NCBI GenBank assembly: GCA_001986395.2
Contig: MQVO02000002.1
Location: 1,302,001 to 1,366,000, forward strand
DNA length: 64,000 bases
From: Irpex lacteus
Taxonomy: Eukaryota; Basidiomycota; Agaricomycetes; Polyporales; Irpicaceae
Reading direction: 5' to 3'
Shown here: piece by piece, positions 33,284 to 46,300 of the stretch
Layout: the number at the start of each line of letters is the position of its first letter
Position numbering within the stretch: position 1 is the stretch's first letter
Program-made: the position numbers and the translations under genes
The notes under the pieces: generated by a model
Database searches by the model: none
Told to the model about the DNA's origin: nothing
What the model saw: the letters and a program-made list of their open reading frames with translations, nothing else

Positions 33284-36200
33284 ATGGCCGACCAAGCTGC
33301 TCAGATTGCCAAGTATGTGTATGCATTGCCTGCACCATATCTGCCCTTCTCACCTTGTTCGCAGAGAGGCCAAAAGCCTTCACCAGGGATTGAAAGAGTC
33401 ACTGAAGACTCGAGACGTTTCAGACAGAGAGGTAGACATACAGAGGAAGAAGTGCGTCGACTGCACACCCCCACAGCGACCTCTGCAGCTGATCCGATCG
33501 GCAGTCTACGCCGCCAGTACCTACGTCTCCTGTTCGTCTACCCCTATGCCAGAGAATCTAAGGACGCCGAAAACCACTTATGGATGCAAACATCCTATTC
33601 CCTCATTGCTATCTATAAACAACGTATCACCGCCCTCGACCGCGCAATACATCACCCTCCTCGACAAAGTGCGCAACAGCCGCATCAACAGCAACCCCCA
33701 CGTGCGGTCGAGTACCGCAGGCTTCTGCAGAGGTTTCGCCAGTTTCTCTCCGAAGAAGAAAAGTTTTGGACACAGCTTGTCTTGCGATTTCGCCGTCAGT
33801 TCGCTCTCGATGAGTCCCAGTCTGCTCTCACCGCGCTCGCCATCGTGCCAGAAGAGGAGCCAGTGCCTTCAGCGGACGGTACCACTCGCCGTAATCAATT
33901 CCAATTTCCACCTGAATCCGAACCCGGCAGCACAGCTGCTGCCTCCGTCCTTCCCACTACGCAAGCTCAACGCGATGGTCGAATAGCTATCATCAGCAAA
34001 GCGCTTGTTTGCTTGGGTGATATCGCGCGCTACAAGGAACTGTATAACGAAGCCGGTGGACGCCCTCGCGCAGGGCATGAGGATGGTCCCCCTGCCGCTG
34101 CCTCATCGTCAAGAAGTGGACGGGGCAGGAGGGGAGGTGGACCCGCGCAGGCGACAGGCTTCATGGCGCTGCCGCGCCTAAGGAATTACGATCGTGCTCA
34201 GTCCTGCTATGAGCAGGCTCGCTTACTCCTTCCATTTGACGGCAACCCCTCCCATCAGCTTGCTATACTGGCATCATACCAGAAGGACGTCTTTGGATCT
34301 CTTGTCCACTACTATCGAGCGCTGTGCGTGCGAACTCCGTATGAGACAGCAGCGGAAAACCTTGGGACTGTGTTGAATAAGGCGTTCGAGCAGTACCAGG
34401 CCAAGGGTCTCGTCAGGGAACAGGAGAAGCAAACAGAGACGGCCAATGGTACTCCTGCTGTTCCCCGGCTGAGGGTCGAAGCATTCAAGGAGAAGGTGGT
34501 GGTACTGCATTCAATGTGGGGTATGAACATCGACGGGTAGGTGTTTAGTCCAGCAGAACTGTTTTCGTTTGCTGACATCATTTAAGAGCAAAGGAACTAG
34601 GAGAGAAGGTCGTCGAGGATTTTGCCAGTCTAGTGGCAGACCGGATTCTGCCTATCGACATGATTTCCAAGGTCATTATACTCCTTCAGGGCGCTTTGTG
34701 GAAGCATCGCATGCTTCGCCGCCCATCGAATGGCGAGAAGCGTAGTGCGAGGTTATCAGCCACTGAATCCCAAATTGTCACCCACTTGATGGCCACGCAT
34801 CGAGTTCTTCTGCATAATGGATCGATCGAGCTCACTGAGGCCCCTCCTGAGGATGCTGCGGAACATGATTTGGCGCAGCTCATCACGGCGACTTTTCGCA
34901 GGACGCTCCCCGCCCTCCGCATGGCTGGGAAATGGCTGCGTTCGAACACTCGATATATCTCACAAGGTCGCAAGAACTCCACGAACAGTCAGGTCGAAAT
35001 GCCGACGTCGCAGGAAGCGAGCAGATCAAAAGAGAAACGAGGTGGCAGCACCCAGCCAGTGGTAGTAGGCGACATCGACGAATTCTGGGCTGAGTATACC
35101 CGCTTTTGCGATACGCTCATCCATGCGTTCCCTGTTGCTGAATTGCCGGAGATGAAGACACAGCTTGAAGAGGATATCGAGATGGCTGGGTTCTTGCCAC
35201 TTCGGAAATATATGTACGGGAGTGATGGGAAGCCGCCTGGTTCGAGACGCACGTCGACGGATACGCATGAAGATGGTTCCAGGAGCAGCGGCACTCGCTC
35301 GCCGCAAGATCGATCTGTGGGTAGGGACCAAGTCCATCCGAACGAGGAGCAGCTCATGCGGATAGCGGATATTTTGCTGGATGCTAAGGCTGTGGCGGAA
35401 GACGAGGTACGTTTGATGGATGCTTTTAAAGTTGGAATAATTTTGAAATGAATTAACAACAGAATACGCCTATAACATTCGATGGCGACTCTTTCTCGTG
35501 CAAGGACTTCCGTGCCAGTGGCCCGCCAGTCCAGCACACCAATAGACAACGTCTACCCTCTCGCGATCAAAGTCAATTGCCGCTTGAGCCACGGGTGCTA
35601 CCAGCATATTTGCCCACACCCTCTGAACTCGACGACGACAGTGTCTCGATTAGGACACGAACCGATGATGATCCTGTGGCAGAGGCCTTCTCCCATGTAC
35701 TCCGAGGCTCGGAGGATGCCGACGACTCGGATGACGAGCAGATCGTCTGGCAACCCAGGTACGCTCGATGCTTTTTGTTCGTGATGAATGCTCTCCTGAT
35801 TCTTTGTCCAGCAGCCGCTTGTCTCCCGAGATGGATCCTGTATACACTGCGCTGCCGACAACTCCACCTACAATGAGCCCGTCCAGAAGAGGCACCATCC
35901 TCAGCCCTCAGAGGGCCGACCACTTGTCGCCTATGCTCCAGCAGATGCAGCTAGAGAGGTCACCGCCGTTGGTCGTGCCTCCTACTACGGCCGAGGATTT
36001 GGTCCAGAGCATCCAACGGACGCCAGCGGCTTCTTCGCATGTACGTCAGTCGTCTGTTCCCGTTAGCTTGCCTCTCCTGGGCAACTCCATATGGTCGCCA
36101 ACTGCCGACACCAGCACACCGTCGTATCCAAGAAACCCTATATCGCTAGGGAATGGTTCGTCGTATGCTGCGCAAACTATACCGCTATCAGGATCTTCTC

Positions 36201-36655
36201 TGGCTCCTCAAAATGCCCTCGGATCCCCTCAACAGTGGCAGTCGACACTGCCTACGGCTAATGCGATCTCTGGCTACACCTCTGGGCCCGCCTCTTTACA
36301 CGGGCTACACCAGCGTGTGCCATCTCAGCCTGCAGCTCCACTACGCTCTAGTATGCTCTCTCCACAGCGACAGACCGAATATCTGGGCTCTGCATTCTAT
36401 GCACACCCACAACTGCAGTTGGGTGAACCTGCACACGCCAGTGGTAGCGTTTTAGGCGGCCGTCTGCCACCTGTAGGAGGATACGGAAACGTATATTCCC
36501 ATTCCCAGGTACCGACCTCCAATTCGTTCTACCGCCAGCCACAGGGTGAGCTGTACGACGTCGACTCCCCGGTGCAACAGCTGAGAAGGGAACAGAGCTT
36601 CCACTCGCCCTTCCCCACGTCGACTATGTCCAATATCTGGGCGAGCCCCGGCTAG
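33284..36655 (+). CDS. Est1/SMG7-type protein
   Basis: About six exons from MADQAAQIAKEAKSLHQGLK to TMSNIWASPG, roughly 1,050 residues. The N-terminal 14-3-3-like/TPR region of the Est1 family is recognisable: LRRQYLRLLFVYPYARESKD, LWMQTSYSLIAIYKQRI, ALVCLGDIARYKELYNEAGG, YDRAQSCYEQARLLLPFDGN, HQLAILASYQKDVFGSLVHY, YYRALCVRTPYETAAENL. A DNA/RNA-binding-type helical region follows, then an acidic DADDSDDEQIVWQP block and a long Ser/Pro-rich disordered tail. Family members work in nonsense-mediated mRNA decay (SMG7, SMG5, Ebs1) or telomerase recruitment (Est1). There is no PIN domain, so SMG6 is excluded. SMG7/Ebs1 is the likeliest role. Confidence 0.87.
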
Positions 36656-37346
36656 AGTCTCGGATCCGTCATGCGGTCGTTTAAACTTTACGTTTTGTCC
36701 ATCGTCCTCGGCTGACACTCGGGCTGTGGGGTGGAATCATCAATCATGCATATGAACATATGACATCCGACGCAAATACTGTGTTTGCAAGGTCGGCACC
36801 CCTCTTGCGCGTAGATTCTACTATCTTTGTAGCTGTACTGCAGAGATCACGGGACCGGAGAAGAAAATTACCGGGACCTGGCAGTTCCTCCCCTGTCTGG
36901 ATGCTCCTAGTTCTGCGACTACCCTATATATTGCGACTTCGCTCCCGTCCGGGCTCTTCAAGATCTATAGTAGCGTCCTGGCTGCTCCTGTTAGCCTCGT
37001 AGCTGACTGTGCTCGTGCTCGTGCTCGTTGTGTCTGTATGAAGCCCATCCTAACCCTCGAATTTTGTTCCCAACCTGCTTAACGAATTTACATGTTACTC
37101 GTTGTACCGCCGTGCTATTTTTTGCTTTGTACCAATGAACGTAGTGTTGTTCGAGTGACGTATGAAAGCAGTGTGCACCGGAAGCAAAAACAAAGGCAAT
37201 CCAGGAACGGTCACATGAGGCACGCGTTCGCAGATGATTGCTTTTGGCGCCCAAGTTCAACCACGACCACTGTTTTCCCCTCCCCCTACGACTCGGTTGG
37301 CCCAAATTCTGCTCTCGATGTGCTAATGTTCTAATTTGTATCTGAT
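36656..37346. other. Intergenic, no supported gene
   Basis: About 690 bp, with a short (GCTCGT)n run near 37010-37030. It presumably holds the promoter and 5' leader of the giant PH gene. Confidence 0.45.
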
Positions 37347-40300
37347 ATGTCTGAATATTCCTCGAGTATACCCTCTCTGCGAGGACCGCGGTCACCCTTC
37401 TTCGGCACAGCGACATATTCCACCCTAACCACATCTCAAGACGCGTTGTCACCTTCAAGACGGTCTTCTACCCTCTCTTGTGCGTTCACATTTACTGTAA
37501 GTGCAATGTAGCTAATTAATTTTTGCTAGACTCGGACAGCCGGGTTTCGTACGAAAGCGAGGAGGACCACGGTTTACGGCACTACAATCTATCACCCGTT
37601 CCATCCTCAAGAGAATCAGACGGGTACAGCTACGAGGAGGAGGACTCATATAACGAACGAGCAGAGGTGGAGGCGGCGCTGGCTCAGGTTGATGAAGAGA
37701 TAGACGAAACTCTGGAGGCTTGGTCGAGGGAGCCCAGCATGGTGGATCGCGACAGGAGAATATTAAGCACCATCTCTGAGCGTACTGAGAACCTATCATC
37801 AAGACCGACCTCTGGCGTGGTATCAGGACCAAGGCCTATCTCCTCACACTCCAACAATACTCGCGCGAGCCAACTCAATAGTCCCTTTCCTCCGACAACT
37901 CATACGAGGTCGACAACTGACCCAAGCAATCGACCAAACACGCCAGGACGCGGTGTTAGCCAGATAATAGCCCAGTTCGAAGCAAAGCGCGCTGCCGGTG
38001 AAGGTGTGTCTCCATTTACACAGGGCCACTCGAGGACGACATCCGCACCTGCTGGTCCAAGGTCCCCCAGCCCTTATGCGCTCCCAACGACCAGTCAGAC
38101 ATTGCCAACTCTCTCCGCGCTCACCCGGGACGTAGGATATGCTACTAGCGGGTATGGGAGTGTTACAGGATATGGGTATACCTCACGCTCGTCTTCTCCG
38201 ACGAAATCAAGAGGAGGATCTAGTGTCTCCGGACCAAGACCTCCGCCGAGTGGCGACTCTAGAGCCTCCCCAGTATCGCACTCTCGAGCCCAGTCAGATT
38301 ACAGCGGGTACAGCGGAACGCATTCCAGGACAGGTAGCATCTCAGAGACATTCACAGGGCTCAGCGGAACAGGCTCTGTCTCAGACTCCGTCGCCCCCAG
38401 CGCATTCAGCCTGCGTCGCCCACAGACGTCGCCTCGATCGCCGATCACGCAGGTCACCAATATAGTGGCAGCTTGGAAAGGGAAAACTCCGGTGTTCTCC
38501 AAGGGCGGAAGGTTGAACTCGCCATCCCCGTCGGATTCTGGCAGACGCCATGGTCGACGCTCTGTCACTCCTAGAACCCCACGTCCAAAGAGGAGAGCGA
38601 GCGACGTGTCTTCCGATACGAGCAGTGTGCAGCGGCCTCAGCATACGGGCGACCAGACGAACGCAAACACAGTGTTGCCGCCCCCGTTCGACGCATCAGA
38701 GTTTGGCATCGAAGGAGATGTGAGTGTCTTGCCTTTCTCGGCCAACCACCTCGTTGGTCCTCCTAGCACGCCCAGCGCTTCTCTGCTATCCGTAACGAAA
38801 CCAACGATGCTGACATACCTCTGCCTTCTCCTTTTCTTTTTCAGCCTATCAATATTGGTCTGCTATGGTATCTCAACGTACACGCCCCACAACCGTACCG
38901 ATGGCAACGGTGCCAGGCAGTCCTATACCCACACATGCTCTTGCTTACTTGGATTGCTCCAGGTGGCGGCCGAGGGATCGTCACACTCGATCTCCTGAAC
39001 TGCACAGAGGTGCGGACGGCGCTGTCCCCGACCCACCCAGAATCGAGGGACGACGTTGGGGCTGTCGCTGCATTGCAGCAGACCGCGAATGCGAGTCGTG
39101 GAGGGTATGGGACGCAGCCGGGAGAGGATGCTTTGGCTGAGACGTTGTCGCCGTTTCAGCTCATGTATAATGATGGAATTGAACGGTTGGGCACGGAGTC
39201 GCCGAGAGAGCGACTTGCTTGGGTTAATGCGATTTGGTGAGTTCCTGCAGTACTCTTACCATTGACTGTTCCAATACTGAACGTGATCCAAATTCTCCAG
39301 GGAAGTCCTGGAGCGCCCTCTAACCATCCCAGACCGGTCGTCCACCAAATCACCAGTAGGCTCTGTCTTGACTATGAACTCATACGCCAGTGGGTCGTCA
39401 GCGGTATCATCCGGAGTCGGCTCGGCGTCGACAAACTACATTTCCCCCTTGCACAGCGGCGACCTCGCAGATGCTGTCTCGCTCTCTGGTTCGAGCTCCC
39501 TGTCACGCAAGCTGTCGGTAGCCTCAAGTCAACTGCGCGCCATGGACGATAACGCGCTGTCCAACGATACGTATCTCCCGCATGCCGATCCACGCGTGAT
39601 ACCTCCCAGTCGTATGAGCTCCCTTCGCAGGACAAGTTCTCTGACCGATCTTGACGAGGAGTTCAACTCTGCGCTGAGGCGCGCTCGGAATGCTCGACCA
39701 GGTCTCGGTTTTGGTCTCAGTCTCGCAGCAGGTGTACCAATGGGTGAGGCTGCTCCTGTTACCGTTTCGAGTGGACCGCGTATGGGCTCTCCTGTTTCGT
39801 TGACCCCGCCTCCTCGAGACCGTTCACGTTCACGCCCTCGGAACTCCGAAACGGCTAGCAGTGTCTCTGGAGACCCGTTCTTCTCTGCCAGCGGTAGCAC
39901 CTACACTCGCACACCTGCTACGAGCTTTTACTCCACCTCGTCGTTCACGCAAGGTCTCACCAGTACAGGCTTGGCCACGGACGAGACGATCGTTCTTGGT
40001 GGATCTACCACGCTGGACAGTATCACTGCTTCTCGAGGCGTCACATCGACGACTTCTACCTCGTTGCTCTCTGCACCTCACACGGATACGACGGGCACAA
40101 CGACGACGAGTATATCCCCGAACCGAACAGGCCTAACGCGGTCGCGTGGAGTGAGAAGACGGATGGGGACAGTGAGCTCGAGGTCCTTGGCGACGTCGTC
40201 TGTCAGTGGCAGCACCGAAGAGCTGTCCGACAAGGAAAACTCCGCTAGCTACTCCGGATCGCACTTCTCCAGCGACGCCTACCCGTCGGAATTCAGCACG

Positions 40301-43300
40301 CTGGACACCTTGACGCATACAGCTACCCTTACCACGGATCCTTCGTACGCCACCAGCGAGGATTGGACGCGCAGCGAAACGCCGACACCGTCAACTGTGT
40401 CGTCTAGCCGTCCGACGAGCCACTTCGCCACCTCTGAATCCGACGTCCCGCCGCCTTCATCCTCACGTACGTCAGAGTATTACAGCGCAAGCGCGAAGAG
40501 TCCGACTGTGTCTCTTGCCTCGATTCCCACCATACCGTCCGAGAGCGAATACTACGACACCGCCGATATTGACGTGTTTTCGGCTCACGATGACTATGTT
40601 ACCGCGGATATTGGGCGGACTGAGTCTGTCACGGATTTTGACACGGCGGGGATATGTCCGTCGACGCCGCCGGCGACGGAGTATGTCACGGCAGAGATTT
40701 GCGCGTCTGATATTTCGACGAATTATGAGACTGCGCAGTGTCATTGTGCTACGAGAGCGGAGGAGGTACCAGAAGAGGCGGAGGAGGAGGAGCAGGAGGA
40801 GCGGGAAGTGGAGATAATCGAGATGGAGGTAGTCGAGACGGAAGTCAGTCTCGCAGTTGAGACAGAAGTCAGCGAGGTGGTCACGGAGGAGGAACCTGTA
40901 AGAGAAGTCGAGAAGGAGGTGTCTTTGGCGACAGACTCGGCCACTGAACCAGCCGTGGAGGATACGTCCGGAGACAAGACCCCATCGGTGGTACCAACGA
41001 TACCTTCACCCTCGCTAGTTGGTGCCGACGTGGACGAGATACGGCCTGAAGACATTGCCTTACCTCCAAGCGTGTATAGCCCATCGATAGTCTCTTCAGA
41101 GCCGCTGTCCTACCTCGAGCCACCTCCGCCTCCACCGAAAGAGCCAGCACCGCCGACGCCCTCTCTGACATCGACGCCGTCCATATCCCTTCCATCAACA
41201 CTCGAAGAGCCGCTGGTCCTTCCCCGCCCAATATCGTTCTCAAGCATATCGAGCCCCACGGAATCCTCTGTCACGCCTACGACTAGCTCTGAACCGTCAC
41301 TTACTGTACCTTCTACTCTGGAGCAGCCGAGTGTGTCCAGCCCGACCATTGCAGAGTCAGTATGGGCACCCGAGACGGATCGTTCGTACGAATCGTCCAT
41401 TCTGCGCGCGTCCCCGTCGACTCGGAGCCTCGCCATACCTGAAGGGCAGGATTTCTCGTTCGAGACGTCGATCTTGAGGCCGACTTCGGTGGTGACGTCC
41501 GGCGAAGTCTCTTTGGTCACCCCTGTGTCTCCAATCACAATTACTCCGTCTGCGACAGCTATCTCCTCGTCTTCTAGGTCATCGACTCTGACGGTGCCAT
41601 CGACACCAACCTTACCTCCAAGTGTACCCGAACCGACGCCTGTTTCGTCTATACGCTCTCCGACACCTGTTTCGTCTGTACGTTCCCCGACACCTCCAAC
41701 GCCAACGTCAAGAACTCCGTCAACAATCTCTACGGCTACGACTCCTTCTCTCAGCTCGTCTATCTTCGCGCCTTCGCCGTTGAATTTACCTCCTTCACCT
41801 GCACCGTCGACAGAGCCATCTCTTCTCTCCACTCGTCCCTCGACGCCCGAAGAACCTCCAAGTCCTCCACCGCCCGATGAATCTGTATGTTGTTAACCGT
41901 CCCTTACATTTCCGTGTTTCTGACCATTTTGAACTCTTAGCCACCTCCCGTAATGATCCCCATACCACCATCACCTTCTCCACCGACACCCTCGGCATCC
42001 ATAATACTCAGTGTGAGCACACCGAGGGGAACGACTCCTTCAATTCACTCTGCCCTGGAGACGGAAGAAGCTCCGACTACCGTTGCAGAACCAGATCCAG
42101 GTCAAATATGGACAGACGATATGAACCGCTTACTGGAGCGTTTGGATTCAATGGATCGCTCGAGAGGTGCAGAAAACGCAGGCCTCAAGGATGACGTTAG
42201 GCAGATTCGGGACCTGCTGTCGGGGCTTCGAGACGACCTTGGCCGACGTGAAGAGCCGCCACCTCACTCAGATAGGTCTGTTGGGGCAGCAAGCCCTATA
42301 GTTGAGCCACGACCGATCGAACTGGTTTCTCATGAAGTTCAAGCGTCCCTTGAGCCTGCCACTCCTCGTCCGCCTGTGCATGAAATCCGCGACGTGCCTA
42401 CTACACCGACACCGAAGCCTCGAGCTCAGTCTATCATCGAGCTCAGCCCTCCAAGAATTCGCTCCAGGTCTCCTGATACTCTGTCGGAGACGATGTCATT
42501 CCTCTCGTCGCATCATTCGGATGATTTCAGCCTCATGGAGTCCGAGTCCTATCCGATTCGTCCTAGTTCGCCCTCCTGGTCCAGTGAAGTGTCAGAATCC
42601 ACCGTGTCATCGCCTGTTTCGTCGCCTGTGTCTTCGGCTTCCGTCCGTCCGCGCAGTGAACGGAGCATTGACAGAGAGTCGACTCCGAGCTTGGTCTCAG
42701 ACGATACCGCAACGCCGCCACCGTTATCATCGTCACCTACCCCATCATCTGCGTCTAGCGTCACCGCTCGTCCTCCTCAACCGCCGTCTTCGGCATCGTC
42801 GTTCAACCTAAGAGATTTACGCGACATTCTCGACGACGTCCAACGTAGGCTTTCCACATTGCGAGAAGGTCAAGACGAAGCAAAACAAGCCATTGAAGAG
42901 ATCAGACTGCGGCCTGAAGCGGCTCAGCGCGAAATACCCGATGTAACGAATAGACTGGATACACTCGAGCACCTTCTTGGAGATGTCCTCAATCGTCTTG
43001 CTGCACCAGCTGCGCCTGAAGCGCCTCGTACTGGTCCTACACCCCAACCTCCGCCTGTCGAAAGAGACGATGGATCAGAATCCATGTACACGATCTCAGA
43101 CGGCTCTTCTATCTTCCGCACCGTTCGCGATTTCCTGGACCGAAGCCGTCGAGAGCCCCGACCGATTCATGTGCCTACTCCCACGCGAGCTGGCCCCTCC
43201 TTCGATGAACAGCTTGCCGAGCTCATCGCGTCAACACATCCAGTGGAACCCGCTGACATACATCAACCGCCACCTCTCGTTCCGCTCATCTATCGGCCTG

Positions 43301-46300
43301 GTCCCAGACTTGGAAGACCTCGAAGTGCAAGCCCCACGTTTGAAACAGACTTGCCCGCACGTCCAGGTACATTCCCGCAGACGGAGCCTGTTATATTCGA
43401 GCGTCGCGGTCCTAGACGGCCAATTCCCCGAACCGAGCGTGCGCCACCGCCTCGGCCAGGACCTCCCTCTGAGCCAGAGCCAGAGCCTCCGTACACTCCT
43501 ATTGCGCCACCGCGGGTAATGCAAACCTCTCGTCCTGGTGCACGACCGGACAGTGGACCTGACATTGATTTTATACAGCAAGTCATTGACCGTCGTCGTG
43601 CACGTCGTGGTGGTGATGGTTTTTACTTTCCAGACGGAGTGAGCCCTGAACAAGTTGTTGTTTCTAACCCAAGCACTAACGTCCTATTAGCGCGCTCCAT
43701 CTGCCCCGCCGACACTAGGACAGGGTGTTGTACCACCTCCTGGTACTAGCTGGTATCAAGACAGGCCCCCACCTACGGTTCGTCCAATTCCCTTTTGCGT
43801 AGCATGTATTTATCATATTATGAACAGGGTCAACAAACAGGAGCACCAGTTGTGCCGCCTCCTGGAGTTACAAATGTACCACCTGCGCAGGGTGCTACAC
43901 CCGTGAGTGCATTTGTTGTGTACTCCTGTGCTCTGCCGTGTATTCATCTTAGTTCCAGGCTGTTATACAATTACCAGGAGTCGAGGATATAGTCGCATTA
44001 CTCAGGGTAATGTCAAAATATTTGAACTGGAAGTAGAAGCTCACCATTTATTCAGGAAAACCGGATGGCACAAGTCGCAACCATAGAGCAACAGCGTGAG
44101 ATCATGCGTTATATGCGATCGCTCAATGAGTGGCTCGAGCGTGACGTGCATGACCGCCAAGATGAGCTTCGTGCTGTCTCGAATCAAGTGGCCAGTCTAC
44201 ACAGACTGATGCATGATGTATTGAATAGACAGCCTGAAGGTCAGACACAACGGTTTCGAGAGTGCCCGACTTTTACTGACATGCCTGTAGGGCCTGCAGG
44301 TCAACCTCCTCGCGGTGAAGGAGTCGTTCCGCCTGCTCCCATCATCTTCCCTCCGACAAGCGGACATATGGGACCTCCTCCTGTCATTCCGCCTGGTCCC
44401 GGGATGCCTGAACCTATGATTCCTGTGATTCCTGAGCAGCAGCCCGGAAGAGGTGGGTTTCCTGGGGGCTTCGTGCCTGGTTCTGGGCCTGCGGTGATTC
44501 CACAGATGCCTGGCAGTGAACATTTTGATCTCCGTCCTACGCCTTCCCCGGAATACCCCCCTGTTATTCCTGATCGCCCGCCGCCTATGGGCCCGGGACA
44601 GGGAGTATACCCGCCAGTAGTTCCTACGGAGATGCCATATCCTAGCGCAGGGCCATCATACGGCGGTACGCCATACAGACGACCACAGCGCATGGACGAT
44701 GAAGACTATGAGGATGCTGTGGTGCCGCCACGTCCTAGTCCTCCGCGTCACGAGGAAGATTACACACCATCTGGTTCGAGCGATATGTACAGTGACGGTG
44801 AACCGCCTCGTCCTGTTCCGCCTCCTGGTGTGTTCATGGAACAGCCCCCTGTGAGAACCTCAATGCCCCAGGCTGATCCGGCAGTAATTCCGCTGCCTCC
44901 CTCTCGTCCCAGTCCTGGGAGTCCTACTGGGTCGAGCAGCACAGAACATGATGTCCACGTACATATTCATCAGCCCTCTTCTCCAGCTGCCTATATCCCG
45001 CCGCCTGGATCTCAAATGGGGCAACCTGGGATGCCGCATCCTGAGATGTTACACCCTGGAATGCCGCCGCCTGGAATGACACGACCGTCTCAGACAGTCA
45101 CAGAAGGTGCTACGCCTCCGGTGATAATCGCTCCTCCTTCGCAAATGCAATCTGGCATGGAAGACCGAATGCAACCACACATCATCATCCAGCCTCCTAT
45201 GCCAATGCCTGGGATGCCTGGGATGCCTGGTCCAATGCCTGGCTACTCGCAGGTCCCTTCTGCAGTGTCTGAAGAGCCGCATATTATACGGACAAGTGAA
45301 CCGCAGCAAGCGACGCAGCAACCACCGGTCACAGTCGTAGTCGGCTCAGGGCACTCAAGGCACTCTAGCGAACATTCTCCCTCTAGAATGCATTACGATT
45401 CTTCGAGACGATCCCCGCGGTCAAGCTCGCGTACGCCATCCTCCGAACGACCGCGTATTCAGGTTCCGCACTCGCCTCAACAGCCTACTTTTGTGATACA
45501 GCCGCCTCCACAAGGACCCATGCCAGGTCAAATGATGCCAGGACAAATGATGCCAGGCCAATTGCCAGGCCAGATGATGTCAGGAATGCCAGTACCGACT
45601 GTCCCCACTATGTTGCCTTTACCGAGTATGGCGCAAACCCACACAGGCGTGGATTCACCACCGATCATCATCCGCACTCACTCTCGTCGGTCAAGTCGTA
45701 GTCCTAGAAGACGGTCCCGATACCCAGCAGACTACGAAGATCATCCTCGTCGATCTCGATCTACATCGCGCTCTCCACGTAGCCATAGGACTCGATCACC
45801 CTCCCCTCGTTCCCATAGAACTCGATACCGCTCTCCGTCCCCAAGTCAGCGTCATCGCACCGGCACCGAAGGACCGCTTCATGATCCTACTGTCATCATT
45901 CGATCGACCGGCCGACGATACTCTCGTTCTCGGTCTGGCTCTCGTTCTCGTTCTCATTCCCGCTCTCCACCTCGTCACCAGGCTCCGGCAGTCGTTATAC
46001 AACCGCCTATTGCACCAGTGTCGTCTCAGCCGATTCAAGTACTTCCGTCCACACATAGAAGCCGATCTCCTACTCGTCACGATCCCACCACCATTGTCCA
46101 CACGGACTCTGGGCGACGCAGACATGAGTCTCCTACGATTATCGTGCGTACTCACGAACGGGGCAGAAGCCGTTCAAGTTCACGTACCCCGATCATGGTG
46201 CCACCCTACTCGCGGCGCAGCAGGAGTCGATCGCCCGTTCACATTCCCCGTACAGATCGTTCCCAACCCATCATAATTCGCTCAGAAGGGCCTCGATATG

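Noticed and set aside
41110..41832. 240-codon minus-strand ORF
   Set aside because: Antisense shadow of Ser/Thr/Pro codons of the giant PH gene.
43664..43749. Stop codon at 43749 as the end of a gene
   Set aside because: The stop lies after a gt..ag intron (from about 43642 to 43690); the spliced frame continues through three small exons into the next long ORF.
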